NCBI GenBank assembly: GCA_023429375.1
Contig: JAEYVY010000003.1
Coordinates: forward strand, 108,682 to 172,681
DNA: 64,000 nt
From: Bacteroidota bacterium
Lineage (GTDB): Bacteria > Bacteroidota > Bacteroidia > Bacteroidales > Tannerellaceae
Direction: 5' to 3'
The stretch's first letter is position 1. Each line of letters opens with the position of its first letter. The notes beneath the pieces were generated by a model. That model had not been told where the DNA came from, made no database searches, and worked only from the letters and a program-made list of their open reading frames with translations. Positions 8,572-17,825 of the stretch are shown here, piece after piece. Position numbers and translations under genes: made by a program.

Positions 8572-9621
8572 TTAAATAATTGTACCAAAATCTTCAGTTT
8601 TATTAGGATTGAATAAGGCTAACCCTTTCTCAAAAACAGCGATTGCTTCCTCGAGGCTACCATAATACTCACCTCCTGATGCATTCTTATGCCCTCCTCC
8701 ATTAAAATAGGTTTGGGCAAAGACGTTACAAGGGAATGCACCTACCGAACGTAACGAAATTTTTATATAATCCTGGTCTTCACGTATAAAGACGCTGAAC
8801 TGTACCCCTTCGATACTTAAAGGTAAATTCACGAAGCCTTCTGTATCACCAGATACATAATTAAACTGATTTAATTCGTCCTTTGAAAGGGTTATTAAGG
8901 CAGTACTGTATTCGGGATATACTTTCATCTTATCGTACAAGACATATCCCATCAGTCTCAATCGTGATTCGGAATAGACTTGGTTCACTCTACGATAAAT
9001 CAAATCCTTATCAATGCCTTTTTTTAATAGCTCACTAATGATTACGTAAATTTCAGGTTGATTGGAATTGTATGTAAATGAGCCGGTATCGGTCATCATT
9101 CCTGTATAAATACATTCGGCAGCATCCCTGTTCAGTAAATCGAAAAATCCCATGCGGCAAATAAAACGAAAAACCATCTCACTCGTAGATGACATTTCGG
9201 GGTGTGAAATCGTCACATTACAAAAATCACTGGGATCTAAATGATGATCGATCATCACTTTGCGTGCATCTGATGCTACAACAGGGCCTCCTAGCTTTTC
9301 GATTCGCTTCGGATCATTAAAGTCCAGGCAGAAAACGACATCTGCATTTTGAATCAATTCTTCCGAAAAATCAGGGTATTTTTCATGAACTATAATATCT
9401 TTAGCTCCGGGCATCCACTTATAGAACTGTGGGAAGTCATTCGGTACAACGATTTGAACATTTTCTTTACCATATTCCAACAAGAAATGATAAAGCCCGA
9501 GCGAAGATCCTAAGGCATCACCGTCCGGTGTAACGTGTGTAACTATGACGAATCTCTCGCCTTTTTCAACGTATCGCTTTGCTTTTTGAATCCTTTCTTC
9601 GGCTATAATCTTTGTAATCAT
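8572..9621 (-). CDS. DHH/DHHA1 phosphoesterase, NrnA-like (nanoRNase / pAp phosphatase type)
   Basis: This is a probable cytoplasmic Mn-dependent phosphodiesterase degrading oligoribonucleotides, pAp or cyclic-dinucleotide products. The DHH domain has VTHVTPDGDALGSS at about 27-40, a DFNDPKR motif, and the naming motif MIDHHLDP. The C-terminal DHHA1 motif GGGHKNASGGEY is intact. At 349 residues it is somewhat longer than typical NrnA. It follows comEC by about 40 bases and has a TACCTTTG box at 9646-9653, at the 3' edge of comEC. Which of the family activities dominates is not decidable here. Confidence 0.88.
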   Translation of the reverse strand: MITKIIAEERIQKAKRYVEKGERFVIVTHVTPDGDALGSSLGLYHFLLEYGKENVQIVVPNDFPQFYKWMPGAKDIIVHEKYPDFSEELIQNADVVFCLDFNDPKRIEKLGGPVVASDARKVMIDHHLDPSDFCNVTISHPEMSSTSEMVFRFICRMGFFDLLNRDAAECIYTGMMTDTGSFTYNSNQPEIYVIISELLKKGIDKDLIYRRVNQVYSESRLRLMGYVLYDKMKVYPEYSTALITLSKDELNQFNYVSGDTEGFVNLPLSIEGVQFSVFIREDQDYIKISLRSVGAFPCNVFAQTYFNGGGHKNASGGEYYGSLEEAIAVFEKGLALFNPNKTEDFGTII

Positions 9622-9645
9622 AAAGCTATCTTAATATTATATCTG

Positions 9646-9653
9646 CAAAGGTA
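9646..9653 (-). promoter_or_regulatory. -7 box for the DHH phosphoesterase
   Basis: TACCTTTG on the minus strand is 25 bases upstream of the ATG. A TTTGG at 9676-9680, inside the end of comEC, could be the -33 element. Confidence 0.6.
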
Positions 9654-9660
9654 GTATTTT

Positions 9661-10929
9661 TTATATTGCAGGAAGCCAAAGTGATTCAATAAGAAGTTTA
9701 ATAAAAAGTAATGCAAGAAAAATAAATGACAGTAATAAATTCATAGGACGCTTTTTATAGAGAAAAAGCACAACAAAGAAAAGAAACGTATAGGCCAGTA
9801 TAAGATCAATGAAGTCAAACGGCACAATAAAGGATGCCCAAGGAAAAGCACTAAACGACTCTACGATATACATCAAAAAAGACATCATCTTATCTAAAGC
9901 CTCCCCTAAGAGTGATACTCCCGGAAATGATGTTGGAAGCAGCATATAAATCAGCCCTGCAGGTATAAGTATCATACTAACTAACGAAAATGGAAGATTG
10001 GTAAATAAAAAAAGCGTAGGAAATTGACTGAAATAATACATACACAGAAATGATGTCCCTATTTGAGCGGAAATAGACACAACAATCCATCCGTAAGGCT
10101 CGGCCAACAAAGGGTTGCGTATTTCCATCAAACGTTCTAAAGGGCCATGTAGAAGCAAGATAAACCAAACGGCCAGATAACTTAATTGGAATCCGATGTC
10201 AAACAGAAAAAACGGATTGTAGACTAACATAATAAATGCAGAAGCTGCCAAGGTATTATAACCATCTGTTGTGCGATTAATAACCTGGCCGGTTAGAAAG
10301 AAGGTCAACATCAAGGCTGAGCGGACCGAAGGCGGCGCAAACCCCGATATGAGGGTAAAACTCCACAAAAGCAATAGGGTGGCTATGTATTTAATCCATT
10401 TGAATGGACCTATTGAAGGCAATGGCCGCAATAGAAATGAAAAGAACCCACAGACAACTGCAACATGAAATCCACTGACAGACAAGATATGAGCCACACC
10501 TGTAACCGAAAACTGCATGCGTATTTGTCGATCAAGCATACCTGTATCGCCAAGCAACATCGCTCCTAATACTTTTCGTTTATCATCTGCCATCTCAATC
10601 AGGTTCAACCGGCTTAGTAAGGCTTCTCTTGCAAATACGGCGTGAGATTGCAATTGCATCATCCAACCGTTATTCCCTCCGTACATATCCCTCCAAGCTG
10701 AAAATAAAATGGACAAAGTCAATAATAGTAGTGAAAAGACAATTCCCCAATGCCAACGATTGCTGTATTTTGGAATCGCCTCATTATTCGATAAAATCAA
10801 CGAAACAAGAAGAAAAGTCAACAAAGCCGGTATCACCCATTGAAAGGGCAGAAAAACATAACAGCAAATACCGGTAATCCATAAAAAAAGTGGCCGCACA
10901 AAGGGTCGCTTTTGCAGTTCTTCAATCAT
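9661..10929 (-). CDS. ComEC/Rec2-family membrane protein, short form
   Basis: This polytopic inner-membrane protein carries the ComEC channel core. The motif LGDTGMLDRQIRMQFS and the following VAHILSVSGFHVAVV are characteristic, and about 10 hydrophobic segments follow. Full-length ComEC carries transported DNA across the inner membrane during competence. At 422 residues this one lacks both the N-terminal OB-fold (DUF4131) and the C-terminal metallo-beta-lactamase domain. Only a short hydrophilic link joins the first membrane pair to the core. Whether it still supports DNA uptake is uncertain. It starts 24 bases after rpe. Confidence 0.8.
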   Translation of the reverse strand: MIEELQKRPFVRPLFLWITGICCYVFLPFQWVIPALLTFLLVSLILSNNEAIPKYSNRWHWGIVFSLLLLTLSILFSAWRDMYGGNNGWMMQLQSHAVFAREALLSRLNLIEMADDKRKVLGAMLLGDTGMLDRQIRMQFSVTGVAHILSVSGFHVAVVCGFFSFLLRPLPSIGPFKWIKYIATLLLLWSFTLISGFAPPSVRSALMLTFFLTGQVINRTTDGYNTLAASAFIMLVYNPFFLFDIGFQLSYLAVWFILLLHGPLERLMEIRNPLLAEPYGWIVVSISAQIGTSFLCMYYFSQFPTLFLFTNLPFSLVSMILIPAGLIYMLLPTSFPGVSLLGEALDKMMSFLMYIVESFSAFPWASFIVPFDFIDLILAYTFLFFVVLFLYKKRPMNLLLSFIFLALLFIKLLIESLWLPAI

Positions 10930-10953
10930 GTCGATTTTGGTTAATTAGAAAGC

Positions 10954-11604
10954 TCAGAGATTCTTTAAGTCATCGATTACTTTTTTAGGATTGGTTGATT
11001 TAAAAACAAAATTTCCTGCCACAAGCACATCGGCTCCTGCATCAAGCAATCTCTTACCTGTCTCCAGATTAACTCCCCCATCTACCTCAATTAATGTATT
11101 CAGGCCTCTGCGGGTAATCATTTCTTTCAACGCTTTGGTTTTTGCTACAGAATGCTCAATAAACTTTTGTCCTCCGAAGCCCGGATTAACAGACATGAGT
11201 AACACCATGTCCAGATCATGTAGGATATCTTCAAGCAGATATATAGGTGTATGTGGGTTCAATGTAACCGCTGCCTTCATACCGGCATCCTTTATAGCAG
11301 AAATCGTACGATGAAGATGGGTGCATGCTTCGTAATGTACATTCATCATATATGCTCCTGTAGCAGCAACCTCTTTGATAAATTTTTGAGGTTCTACAAT
11401 CATAAGATGTACATCCAAGGGTTTATTTGTAACATCTTTCAATACATCTAAAATTGGAAAACCAAATGATATATTTGGCACAAAGACACCATCCATGATA
11501 TCCAAATGCAACCAATCGGCCGCACTTTCATTCAGCATCTCTACTTCGCTTTGCAAGTTAAGAAAATCGGCCGCAAGTAATGAAGGAGCAATTAAATGTT
11601 TCAT
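10954..11604 (-). CDS. rpe: Ribulose-phosphate 3-epimerase
   Basis: This cytoplasmic TIM-barrel enzyme interconverts ribulose-5-phosphate and xylulose-5-phosphate in the pentose phosphate pathway. It begins APSLLAADFLNL and has the metal and catalytic motifs LHLDIMDGVFVPNISFG, DVHLMI, VNPGFGGQKF and the phosphate-binding VDGGV ... GADVLVAGN. The length of 216 residues is normal. It heads the run rpe-comEC-DHH-DUF4827-glmM and has a TACTTTTG box at 11624-11631. Confidence 0.95.
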   Translation of the reverse strand: MKHLIAPSLLAADFLNLQSEVEMLNESAADWLHLDIMDGVFVPNISFGFPILDVLKDVTNKPLDVHLMIVEPQKFIKEVAATGAYMMNVHYEACTHLHRTISAIKDAGMKAAVTLNPHTPIYLLEDILHDLDMVLLMSVNPGFGGQKFIEHSVAKTKALKEMITRRGLNTLIEVDGGVNLETGKRLLDAGADVLVAGNFVFKSTNPKKVIDDLKNL

Positions 11605-11623
11605 AGTTCACTAAATTATAATA

Positions 11624-11631
11624 CAAAAGTA
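11624..11631 (-). promoter_or_regulatory. -7 box for rpe
   Basis: TACTTTTG on the minus strand is 20 bases upstream of the rpe ATG and abuts the terminator of the preceding small gene. Confidence 0.55.
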
Positions 11632-11672
11632 ACAAAAAAAGAGAAGAGAGAACCCTATGATTCTCTCTTCTC
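11632..11672 (-). terminator. Terminator of the small gene upstream of rpe
   Basis: GAGAAGAGAGAA (11641-11652) pairs perfectly with 11661-11672. On the minus strand the hairpin is followed by seven T. It lies 8 bases beyond the stop at 11680. Confidence 0.85.
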
Positions 11673-11679
11673 AATCTTT

Positions 11680-11853
11680 TTAATTCAAGACAAAATTACA
11701 ATGTCCTGCATTTAATGTCTTTTCTGAACAATAGACCCGCGCAAATTGAGACAAAAAGTCAATCGTTTTTTGGTGCGGAGACGTCTTCATTTCTAAAGGT
11801 CTTTCATTTGTGTTGTTCTTTTCAATTATAGTCCGAGTAGAAAGTTTCTTCAT
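11680..11853 (-). CDS. Small hypothetical protein (57 residues)
   Basis: This short basic polar protein begins MKKLSTRTIIEKNNTNERP and contains two Cys. No family was recognised. It is considered real because a strong intrinsic terminator follows its stop by 8 bases and no other gene in the interval could use that terminator. Upstream TTG (11865) and ATG (11859) codons are alternative starts. It lies between the sigma factor gene and rpe on the same strand. Confidence 0.5.
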   Translation of the reverse strand: MKKLSTRTIIEKNNTNERPLEMKTSPHQKTIDFLSQFARVYCSEKTLNAGHCNFVLN

Positions 11854-11928
11854 AGGCATAATCAAGTTTATATACCTAAAAACGAAGGAGAAACTTTCTT
11901 ATTGTGTGGACCCTAAGAATATTTTCAA

Positions 11929-12522
11929 TTAAACTAACGAAAGTTCCATTTTGTTCTCTTCGGCCATTCTTCTCATATTAAGAATAGCATATCTCATACG
12001 CCCAAGAGCTGTATTGATGCTAACCCCGGTAATGTCGGCAATTTCCTTAAAACTTAAATCCTTATAGTACCGCATTTCCAGCACTTCCCTTTGATTGTCC
12101 GGTAAATGTTGCACTAACTTCTTAACGTCAGATAGTACCTGTCGTTTAACTAAGCGATCTTCTACCGTTCCATCACATAGTTTCATATTGTTGAACAAAT
12201 CTACTTCAACATCATCATTAGAGATGGTATTTTCACTTCGTTCTTGGCGAAAGTTATCAATAATCAAATTATGGGCAATACGGGTAATCCAAGCTTTAAA
12301 CTTTCCGTTTTCTGTATAGCGACCTTGTTTGATAGTAACAATCGCCTTGACAAAAGTCTCTTGAAAGATATCTTCTGTCAAATCTTTGTTTCGTACGATA
12401 AAGTAAATGTAAGAATGGATACTGCTCTTATGACGATTCAATAATACGTCAAAAGCGGCATTATTACCTTCCGCATAAAGGACAACCAATTCCTCATCGG
12501 TCATCTTTTTTAATGTATTCAT
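11929..12522 (-). CDS. ECF-type RNA polymerase sigma factor
   Basis: This sigma-70 family factor has regions 2 and 4 only. Region 2 includes FDVLLNRHKSSIHSYIYFIVRNKDLTEDIFQETFVKA and the DNA-melting part GKFKAWITRIAHNLIIDNFR. Region 4 is LPDNQREVLEMRYYKDLSFKEIADITGVSINTALGRMRYAI, a helix-turn-helix for the -35 site. At 197 residues the length is usual. No anti-sigma gene is adjacent, so control may be indirect or transcriptional. The target regulon cannot be read from the sequence. Confidence 0.9.
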   Translation of the reverse strand: MNTLKKMTDEELVVLYAEGNNAAFDVLLNRHKSSIHSYIYFIVRNKDLTEDIFQETFVKAIVTIKQGRYTENGKFKAWITRIAHNLIIDNFRQERSENTISNDDVEVDLFNNMKLCDGTVEDRLVKRQVLSDVKKLVQHLPDNQREVLEMRYYKDLSFKEIADITGVSINTALGRMRYAILNMRRMAEENKMELSLV

Positions 12523-12657
12523 TACTCTCTATTTTAAGATTCTATTAAGTAATGTTATGCAATAGGCAATTCGTTTTAATGGTGAGACTTAATTTTTCTT
12601 ATTTACAAATGAACAATATTTATTTGTAAATAGCAACTATTCCAACTGAAATCAACA

Positions 12658-12708
12658 AAAAAATGTCCCTGATCCGTACTTTTTAGTACAAACCAGGGAC
12701 TTTTTTAC
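12658..12708 (-). terminator. Terminator of the FadL-type porin gene
   Basis: GTCCCTG (12665-12671) and CAGGGAC (12694-12700) form the outer stem, and GTACT/AGTAC forms an inner one. On the minus strand a run of T follows. T-richness on the plus side also allows function in reverse. Confidence 0.8.
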
Positions 12709-12726
12709 ACAAAACTTAAGTTAAAC

Positions 12727-14298
12727 TTAAAACTTATATCCAAAAGTTAGAGAAACTCTTGTTGTATTTGTCTTCATTGTGGCTGGTGTTGAAAGTATAT
12801 CCTTTTTCAACTCAGGATCATATATTCTTGAGAATGAATATACATCTTCTTTATGAGTTTTATATACACAAGCCAAATCTGCATAGAAGTTCGGTGTAAA
12901 GCGATAGCCAAAACCTACTGTATAATAATTTACACCCTTATCTATTGCATAATGAGGTATAGTACCTGCAACATACACTTCTTGTGTGTTTTCTTTTATA
13001 TGTGATTTGATAGGACTGTTTGCCCATGCTCCACCTGCTCGAACAGCAAACTGAGGTGTGATTTTTGCTTCTGCGCCTATACGCAATGTACCAGAAGTAC
13101 CAAATGCCTGTTTTATGTTATCGTTTGGCCCACTCATTTCAAAGCCGTTATAGTTAGACAAACTCATGTTTTTGTAATTATTGAGTTCATAATCTACACT
13201 AATCAATCCATACTGTCCTATAAAACCAGCAGCACTAAATATCCAACGATCATTCGTTTTCAACTTGTAATCCTTTGGGGCAGGATTGTTGTAAACAGGT
13301 TCAATTTCAATATCTCCTGGGATAAAAGAGCCTGCTTCAACATATGAAAAATCAGTCAATTTATACCATGTAGGTGAGTTATATGCTACACCTAATCTCA
13401 AATATTCAAGCGGACGAACGATAGCACCAACATTAAACGAATAACCGTTTCCTTCCGTATTCAATGAATTATACATTTCACTGTATTCATTATTATTGAA
13501 GTCTTCACGGAAAAATGAATTATATCCGTAATCAATATCGGTAAGAACAAACGTTGCACCTAAGAATACGATATCAGAAACATTTGTTGCCAACACAAAA
13601 TCGTATTGATCTATAGCACCTCTCTCTACAACTTCCAATTCAGCTTGTTGAATTGCGCTAAACGGATTAAAGAAACCTCCTCTTACATTCGGGTCATCAG
13701 CACCGATCAGACCACCACTATAACCTGCAACTGATATATGATTTAAGTTTGAGTTGAATGGGTCATGTTTATCAGTCAACCACAAGTTATCCCCTGTGTA
13801 GTCACTATTTCCTATAGCCAAATCGTTTGTTAATGCAGCTATATAGTCTGACAAAGAACTTCCTGGCTTGCCTTTAGTTCTATAGCTTCGCGCATAATTC
13901 TTTACTCTATTATAGGCAAATCCAACATTCCATCCTTTAATACCGCTATAGTTTCCTGTTGGAAAATAACCAACATAAGCGATATTATCAAAGTTAAACT
14001 TGGTTTTACTTTGATCAATTTTAGAACCTGACAAATCTGAATTTGCTTTTATAGAAGAAAGATTTAATGTTGCTACTACTTCAGAACTTCTATATATACC
14101 GATACCAGCCGGATTCGTTGCCATGGTTGAGATATCCCCTCCTAATGCGCCAAATGCACCAGCCATACTTGAAAAGCGGGCTGTACCATGCAAATCATTC
14201 TGAGAATATTTATACGCATCCAGCATTTCCTGAGCGTAGAGGCTACCTCCTGCCAGAAATAAAGAAATAAATAAACTTACAACCTTTTTCATCATCAT
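12727..14298 (-). CDS. OmpP1/FadL-family outer-membrane transporter
   Basis: This is a beta-barrel porin for hydrophobic molecules. The signal peptide (about residues 1-22, ending LYAQ) is followed by the family N-terminus, including YSQNDLHGTARFSSMAGAFGALGGDISTMATNPAGIGIY. That stretch resembles the FadL hatch with its conserved NPA. The remaining 450 residues are amphipathic strands, and the protein ends in FGYKF with the terminal Phe required for barrel assembly. At 523 residues the length is normal for Bacteroidetes. Three successive ATG codons at 14298, 14295 and 14292 are possible starts. The ligand is unknown. Confidence 0.87.
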   Translation of the reverse strand: MMMKKVVSLFISLFLAGGSLYAQEMLDAYKYSQNDLHGTARFSSMAGAFGALGGDISTMATNPAGIGIYRSSEVVATLNLSSIKANSDLSGSKIDQSKTKFNFDNIAYVGYFPTGNYSGIKGWNVGFAYNRVKNYARSYRTKGKPGSSLSDYIAALTNDLAIGNSDYTGDNLWLTDKHDPFNSNLNHISVAGYSGGLIGADDPNVRGGFFNPFSAIQQAELEVVERGAIDQYDFVLATNVSDIVFLGATFVLTDIDYGYNSFFREDFNNNEYSEMYNSLNTEGNGYSFNVGAIVRPLEYLRLGVAYNSPTWYKLTDFSYVEAGSFIPGDIEIEPVYNNPAPKDYKLKTNDRWIFSAAGFIGQYGLISVDYELNNYKNMSLSNYNGFEMSGPNDNIKQAFGTSGTLRIGAEAKITPQFAVRAGGAWANSPIKSHIKENTQEVYVAGTIPHYAIDKGVNYYTVGFGYRFTPNFYADLACVYKTHKEDVYSFSRIYDPELKKDILSTPATMKTNTTRVSLTFGYKF

Positions 14299-14369
14299 AA
14301 TCTTTTAGTATAGTACTAAATAAAAGGGCACCTAAAAATGCCCTTTGTTATATTCACAGTATGCGTTTC

Positions 14370-15704
14370 TTATCTTGTACGTCCACCACCGCCACTTGAA
14401 CGACCACTGCTGCTGCTTCCACCTCCGCTATATGAAGAAGAGGATGAAGAGCGTCCGCTGCTACTACTTCCACTACTGTAGCTACCGCTTGAACGAGTAC
14501 TAGAAGGAGAAGAGCTATAAGACGAACGTCCCCTATTGCTTGATGAAGAACTATTCACACTACCAGAACTTGGAGCGCTATATGTTCTACCTAATGACGA
14601 TGAAGTTCTTCCTACAGAAGAGCGGTTATTGCTACTTCCACTTGGGGTTGTAGCCACTCTCTGTTGACTTCTGGTCGTACTAGAATTGATTGTTCCTTGA
14701 CTATTTCCAGTTCTTGTTCTACCAACAGAATTAATTGTTTGGCTATTTGAGTTTGTGGCATTCGATCCGGAACGTACAGTTGTGTTACTTCTTCCTGCAT
14801 TAGTGCTAGTGCGGTCTCTGTTTGCCCGATCCATAGAATTGATACTTTCTGATCTCAAAGATGAACTACGCACTCTGCCTGAACTGCTTGAAACACGACC
14901 ACTTGAATTAGAATTTCTTGTAGTGCTATTATTTATAGAAGCAGATGTACGCCCGCTACGTCCATAAGCTGTGGATACTCCACCGGTTGAACGTCTTCCC
15001 GAAGCAGGATAGCTTGGGTAATAGTGGTGGTGATGGTGATAGCCATAATAGCCACCATAGAATCCGCCGTAGTAAGGACCATAGAATCCGCCATAATACC
15101 AAGGATCATACCATGGTGAATAATAACCGGCATAGAATCCGCCCCAACCAAAGCCCCAACGCCATGGACGATAATAAGAAGAGTAATACCAAGGGCTGTA
15201 GCTATAGAACCAAGGATCATACCAACCGGCATATCCGTATCCGCCCCAGCCTGTTCCAACATTCAAGTTAAAATTCACATTGGCACCACCATATCCATTA
15301 TCATAGGCTTCGTAGCCATATCCATAGTAACCATCACTTAGATAGATATCTATTTGATCAGCACCGGCAATAGTAATTTTACTCGGAGAATGATAACGAA
15401 TGATACGTTCAGTATATTCTGTATCTGAACGACGACCATTCTCTTCTATCACAAGTGTATCAACTGTTTCGTAGGCATAATCATCTTGAGAAACATAGCG
15501 ACGGTTATATTCATCAACACTACGTTCATCAGTAGCTGACGAAACCAGTTTTTGAGTTTGCGAGATCTTCTTCTCTTCTACTTTATCTTGTTTTTTTGTT
15601 TTACTGGAAGAGAAATACACATCATCGAAAAACTCATCCTGTGCAGCCACATTCATAGCTAACAACAGCATCATCGATAATGATAATAATTTCTTAGGTT
15701 TCAT
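14370..15704 (-). CDS. Exported Tyr/Gly/Trp- and Ser/Arg-rich low-complexity protein
   Basis: No function is known. A signal peptide (1-21, ending VAAQ) is followed by a charged region up to about residue 130. A stretch of about 110 residues is very rich in Tyr, Gly, Trp and Pro (repeated GGFYxGYY and WYDPWxY units) and ends in five consecutive His. About 200 residues dominated by Ser, Arg, Thr, Asn and Gly then run to the C-terminus. The tail is probably disordered. Possible roles are a surface or matrix protein, but this is inference. The leader is about 115 bases and has an AGGAG 10 bases before the ATG, unusual for this phylum. A TATATTTG box lies at 15824-15831. Confidence 0.7.
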   Translation of the reverse strand: MKPKKLLSLSMMLLLAMNVAAQDEFFDDVYFSSSKTKKQDKVEEKKISQTQKLVSSATDERSVDEYNRRYVSQDDYAYETVDTLVIEENGRRSDTEYTERIIRYHSPSKITIAGADQIDIYLSDGYYGYGYEAYDNGYGGANVNFNLNVGTGWGGYGYAGWYDPWFYSYSPWYYSSYYRPWRWGFGWGGFYAGYYSPWYDPWYYGGFYGPYYGGFYGGYYGYHHHHHYYPSYPASGRRSTGGVSTAYGRSGRTSASINNSTTRNSNSSGRVSSSSGRVRSSSLRSESINSMDRANRDRTSTNAGRSNTTVRSGSNATNSNSQTINSVGRTRTGNSQGTINSSTTRSQQRVATTPSGSSNNRSSVGRTSSSLGRTYSAPSSGSVNSSSSSNRGRSSYSSSPSSTRSSGSYSSGSSSSGRSSSSSSYSGGGSSSSGRSSGGGGRTR

Positions 15705-15823
15705 TTTTGTTTCTCCTCTACTTTAAATTATTAAGACTCTTATCTCTTTGACCATTTATGCAGAATAAGGTTTAACCCGAATGGCAAAAATTATCTACAA
15801 TCTCGGGGATACCTCATCCTATA

Positions 15824-15831
15824 CAAATATA
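15824..15831 (-). promoter_or_regulatory. -7 box for the Tyr/Gly/Ser-rich protein
   Basis: TATATTTG on the minus strand is 120 bases upstream of the ATG, implying a long 5' leader. Confidence 0.5.
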
Positions 15832-15954
15832 AAAATTAAACTAAATGTATCAAGTATTTACAGATACTTTAACGTAATTAGTTAATCATATCATTGTTCT
15901 CTGCATATATAGACAAAAAAACAAGATAAAACGCTGCATAAGTGGATGAAAAAA

Positions 15955-17742
15955 TTAATCCAATTTAAGCACAGCAAGGAATGCCTTTTGAGGAACCTCA
16001 ACTGTACCGATTTGTTTCATCTTCTTCTTTCCTTCTTTCTGCTTTTCTAAGAGTTTACGCTTACGTGAGATGTCACCTCCGTAACATTTCGCAGTTACAT
16101 CCTTTCTAACAGCCTTAATCGTTTCGCGCGCAATAATTTTAGCACCGATTGCTGCTTGAATGGCTATATCAAATTGCTGTCTGGGGATAAGTTCTTTCAG
16201 CTTTTCGCACATTCTACGGCCAAAGCTGACACTGTTATCGAAATGCGTCAGTGTAGACAAGGCATCCACCGATTCTCCATTTAACAGGATATCCAACTTA
16301 ACCAATTTACTTGGACGATAATCGTGCAGGTGATAATCGAATGAAGCATATCCTTTTGATATACTTTTCAGCTTATCATAAAAGTCAATCACAATCTCTC
16401 CTAATGGTAAATCGTAATGGATCTCAACACGATCGCCCGAGATATATTCTTGCTTCAAAAGTATGCCTCGCTTACCCAAACACAGTGTCATAATCGGACC
16501 GATATAGGCTGTATTCGTAATAACAGAGGCACGTATATAAGGTTCGTCTATGTGATCAATCAAGGTTGGATCCGGTAGTCCACTCGGATTATGTACTTCT
16601 ATACAGCCACCCTTTTTATCGTATACCTTATACGAAACGTTAGGCACTGTGGTGATCACATCCATATTAAACTCTCTGTCCAAACGCTCTTGTACTATCT
16701 CCATATGCAAGAGTCCAAGGAATCCACAACGGAAACCAAATCCTAATGCAGCAGAACTTTCCGGCTGAAACGTTAGTGAAGCATCGTTTAGCTGCAGCTT
16801 TTCAAGCGAACTGCGAAGATTTTCAAAGTCTTCACTATCGATTGGATAAACGCCGGCAAACACCATCGGTTTTACCTCTTCAAAACCAGCAATTGCTTCA
16901 GTAGCGCCATTCTTAATATGCGTAATGGTATCGCCTACACGTACTTCGCGTGAAGTCTTAATACCAGAAATAATATACCCTACATCACCGGTACGAATTT
17001 CATCTCTTGGAGACATTCCAAGCTTGAGTACCCCTACTTCATCGGCTTCATACTCTTTTCCTGTGGCAATAAACTTAACGAGATCGCCCTTACGGATTAC
17101 ACCATTAACAACTTTAAAATAAGCGATAATACCACGGAATGAGTTGAAAACTGAGTCGAAAATCAAACACTGAAGCGGAGCCTCAGGATCGCCTTTTGGT
17201 GCTGGAACTTTATTTATGATGGCATCCAAAATATCATAGACTCCTTCACCTGTTTTTCCACTGGCACGAAGTATGTCTGTACGCGGACAACCCAAAAGCT
17301 CTACGATCTGATCTTCTACTTCTTCAGGCATAGCACTTGGCAAATCAATCTTATTGATAATCGGAATGATTTCCAGATCATGTTCAATTGCCATGTACAG
17401 GTTTGATATTGTTTGAGCCTGAATTCCTTGAGCCGCATCAACAATCAACAATGCTCCTTCACACGCAGCTATTGAACGGGACACCTCGTACGAGAAGTCA
17501 ACATGCCCCGGAGTATCGATAAGGTTTAAGATATATTCTTCACCGTCTTTACTATATTTCATCTGTATGGCATGACTTTTGATAGTAATACCACGTTCGC
17601 GTTCCAGATCCATGTTGTCTAAGACCTGAGCTTGCAAATCTTTACCTTCAACGGTTTTTGTATACTCAAGCAAACGGTCGGCCAAGGTACTTTTCCCATG
17701 GTCAATATGGGCAATAATACAGAAATTGCGAATATTCTTCAT
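15955..17742 (-). CDS. lepA: Elongation factor 4 (back-translocating ribosomal GTPase)
   Basis: This membrane-associated translational GTPase acts on stalled ribosomes. The G1 motif AHIDHGKSTLADRL begins at residue 11, G3 is DTPGHVDF and G4 is NKIDLP. The C-terminal LepA-specific part includes GFRCGFLGLLHMEI and AIGAKIIARETIKAVRKDVTAKCYGGDISRKRKLLEKQKEGKKKMK. At 595 residues the length is normal. It is divergent from the TPR gene, and a TATCTTTG box lies at 17766-17773. Confidence 0.97.
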   Translation of the reverse strand: MKNIRNFCIIAHIDHGKSTLADRLLEYTKTVEGKDLQAQVLDNMDLERERGITIKSHAIQMKYSKDGEEYILNLIDTPGHVDFSYEVSRSIAACEGALLIVDAAQGIQAQTISNLYMAIEHDLEIIPIINKIDLPSAMPEEVEDQIVELLGCPRTDILRASGKTGEGVYDILDAIINKVPAPKGDPEAPLQCLIFDSVFNSFRGIIAYFKVVNGVIRKGDLVKFIATGKEYEADEVGVLKLGMSPRDEIRTGDVGYIISGIKTSREVRVGDTITHIKNGATEAIAGFEEVKPMVFAGVYPIDSEDFENLRSSLEKLQLNDASLTFQPESSAALGFGFRCGFLGLLHMEIVQERLDREFNMDVITTVPNVSYKVYDKKGGCIEVHNPSGLPDPTLIDHIDEPYIRASVITNTAYIGPIMTLCLGKRGILLKQEYISGDRVEIHYDLPLGEIVIDFYDKLKSISKGYASFDYHLHDYRPSKLVKLDILLNGESVDALSTLTHFDNSVSFGRRMCEKLKELIPRQQFDIAIQAAIGAKIIARETIKAVRKDVTAKCYGGDISRKRKLLEKQKEGKKKMKQIGTVEVPQKAFLAVLKLD

Positions 17743-17765
17743 CTGCTAATTTTATTATAAGTGCG

Positions 17766-17773
17766 CAAAGATA
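17766..17773 (-). promoter_or_regulatory. -7 box for lepA
   Basis: TATCTTTG on the minus strand lies 24 bases upstream of the lepA ATG. Confidence 0.6.
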
Positions 17774-17794
17774 GGAATTTTAGGGCAAATACTA

Positions 17795-17802
17795 TATTTT
17801 TG
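17795..17802 (+). promoter_or_regulatory. -7 box for the TPR protein
   Basis: TATTTTTG lies 24 bases upstream of the ATG at 17826 and is back to back with the lepA box. Confidence 0.5.
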
Positions 17803-17825
17803 ACATACCATATTATTACACAAAT

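Noticed and set aside
14933..15262. Frames of about 100 codons opposite and within the Tyr/Gly-rich gene
   Set aside because: Shadow frames created by the low-complexity codons of the real gene.
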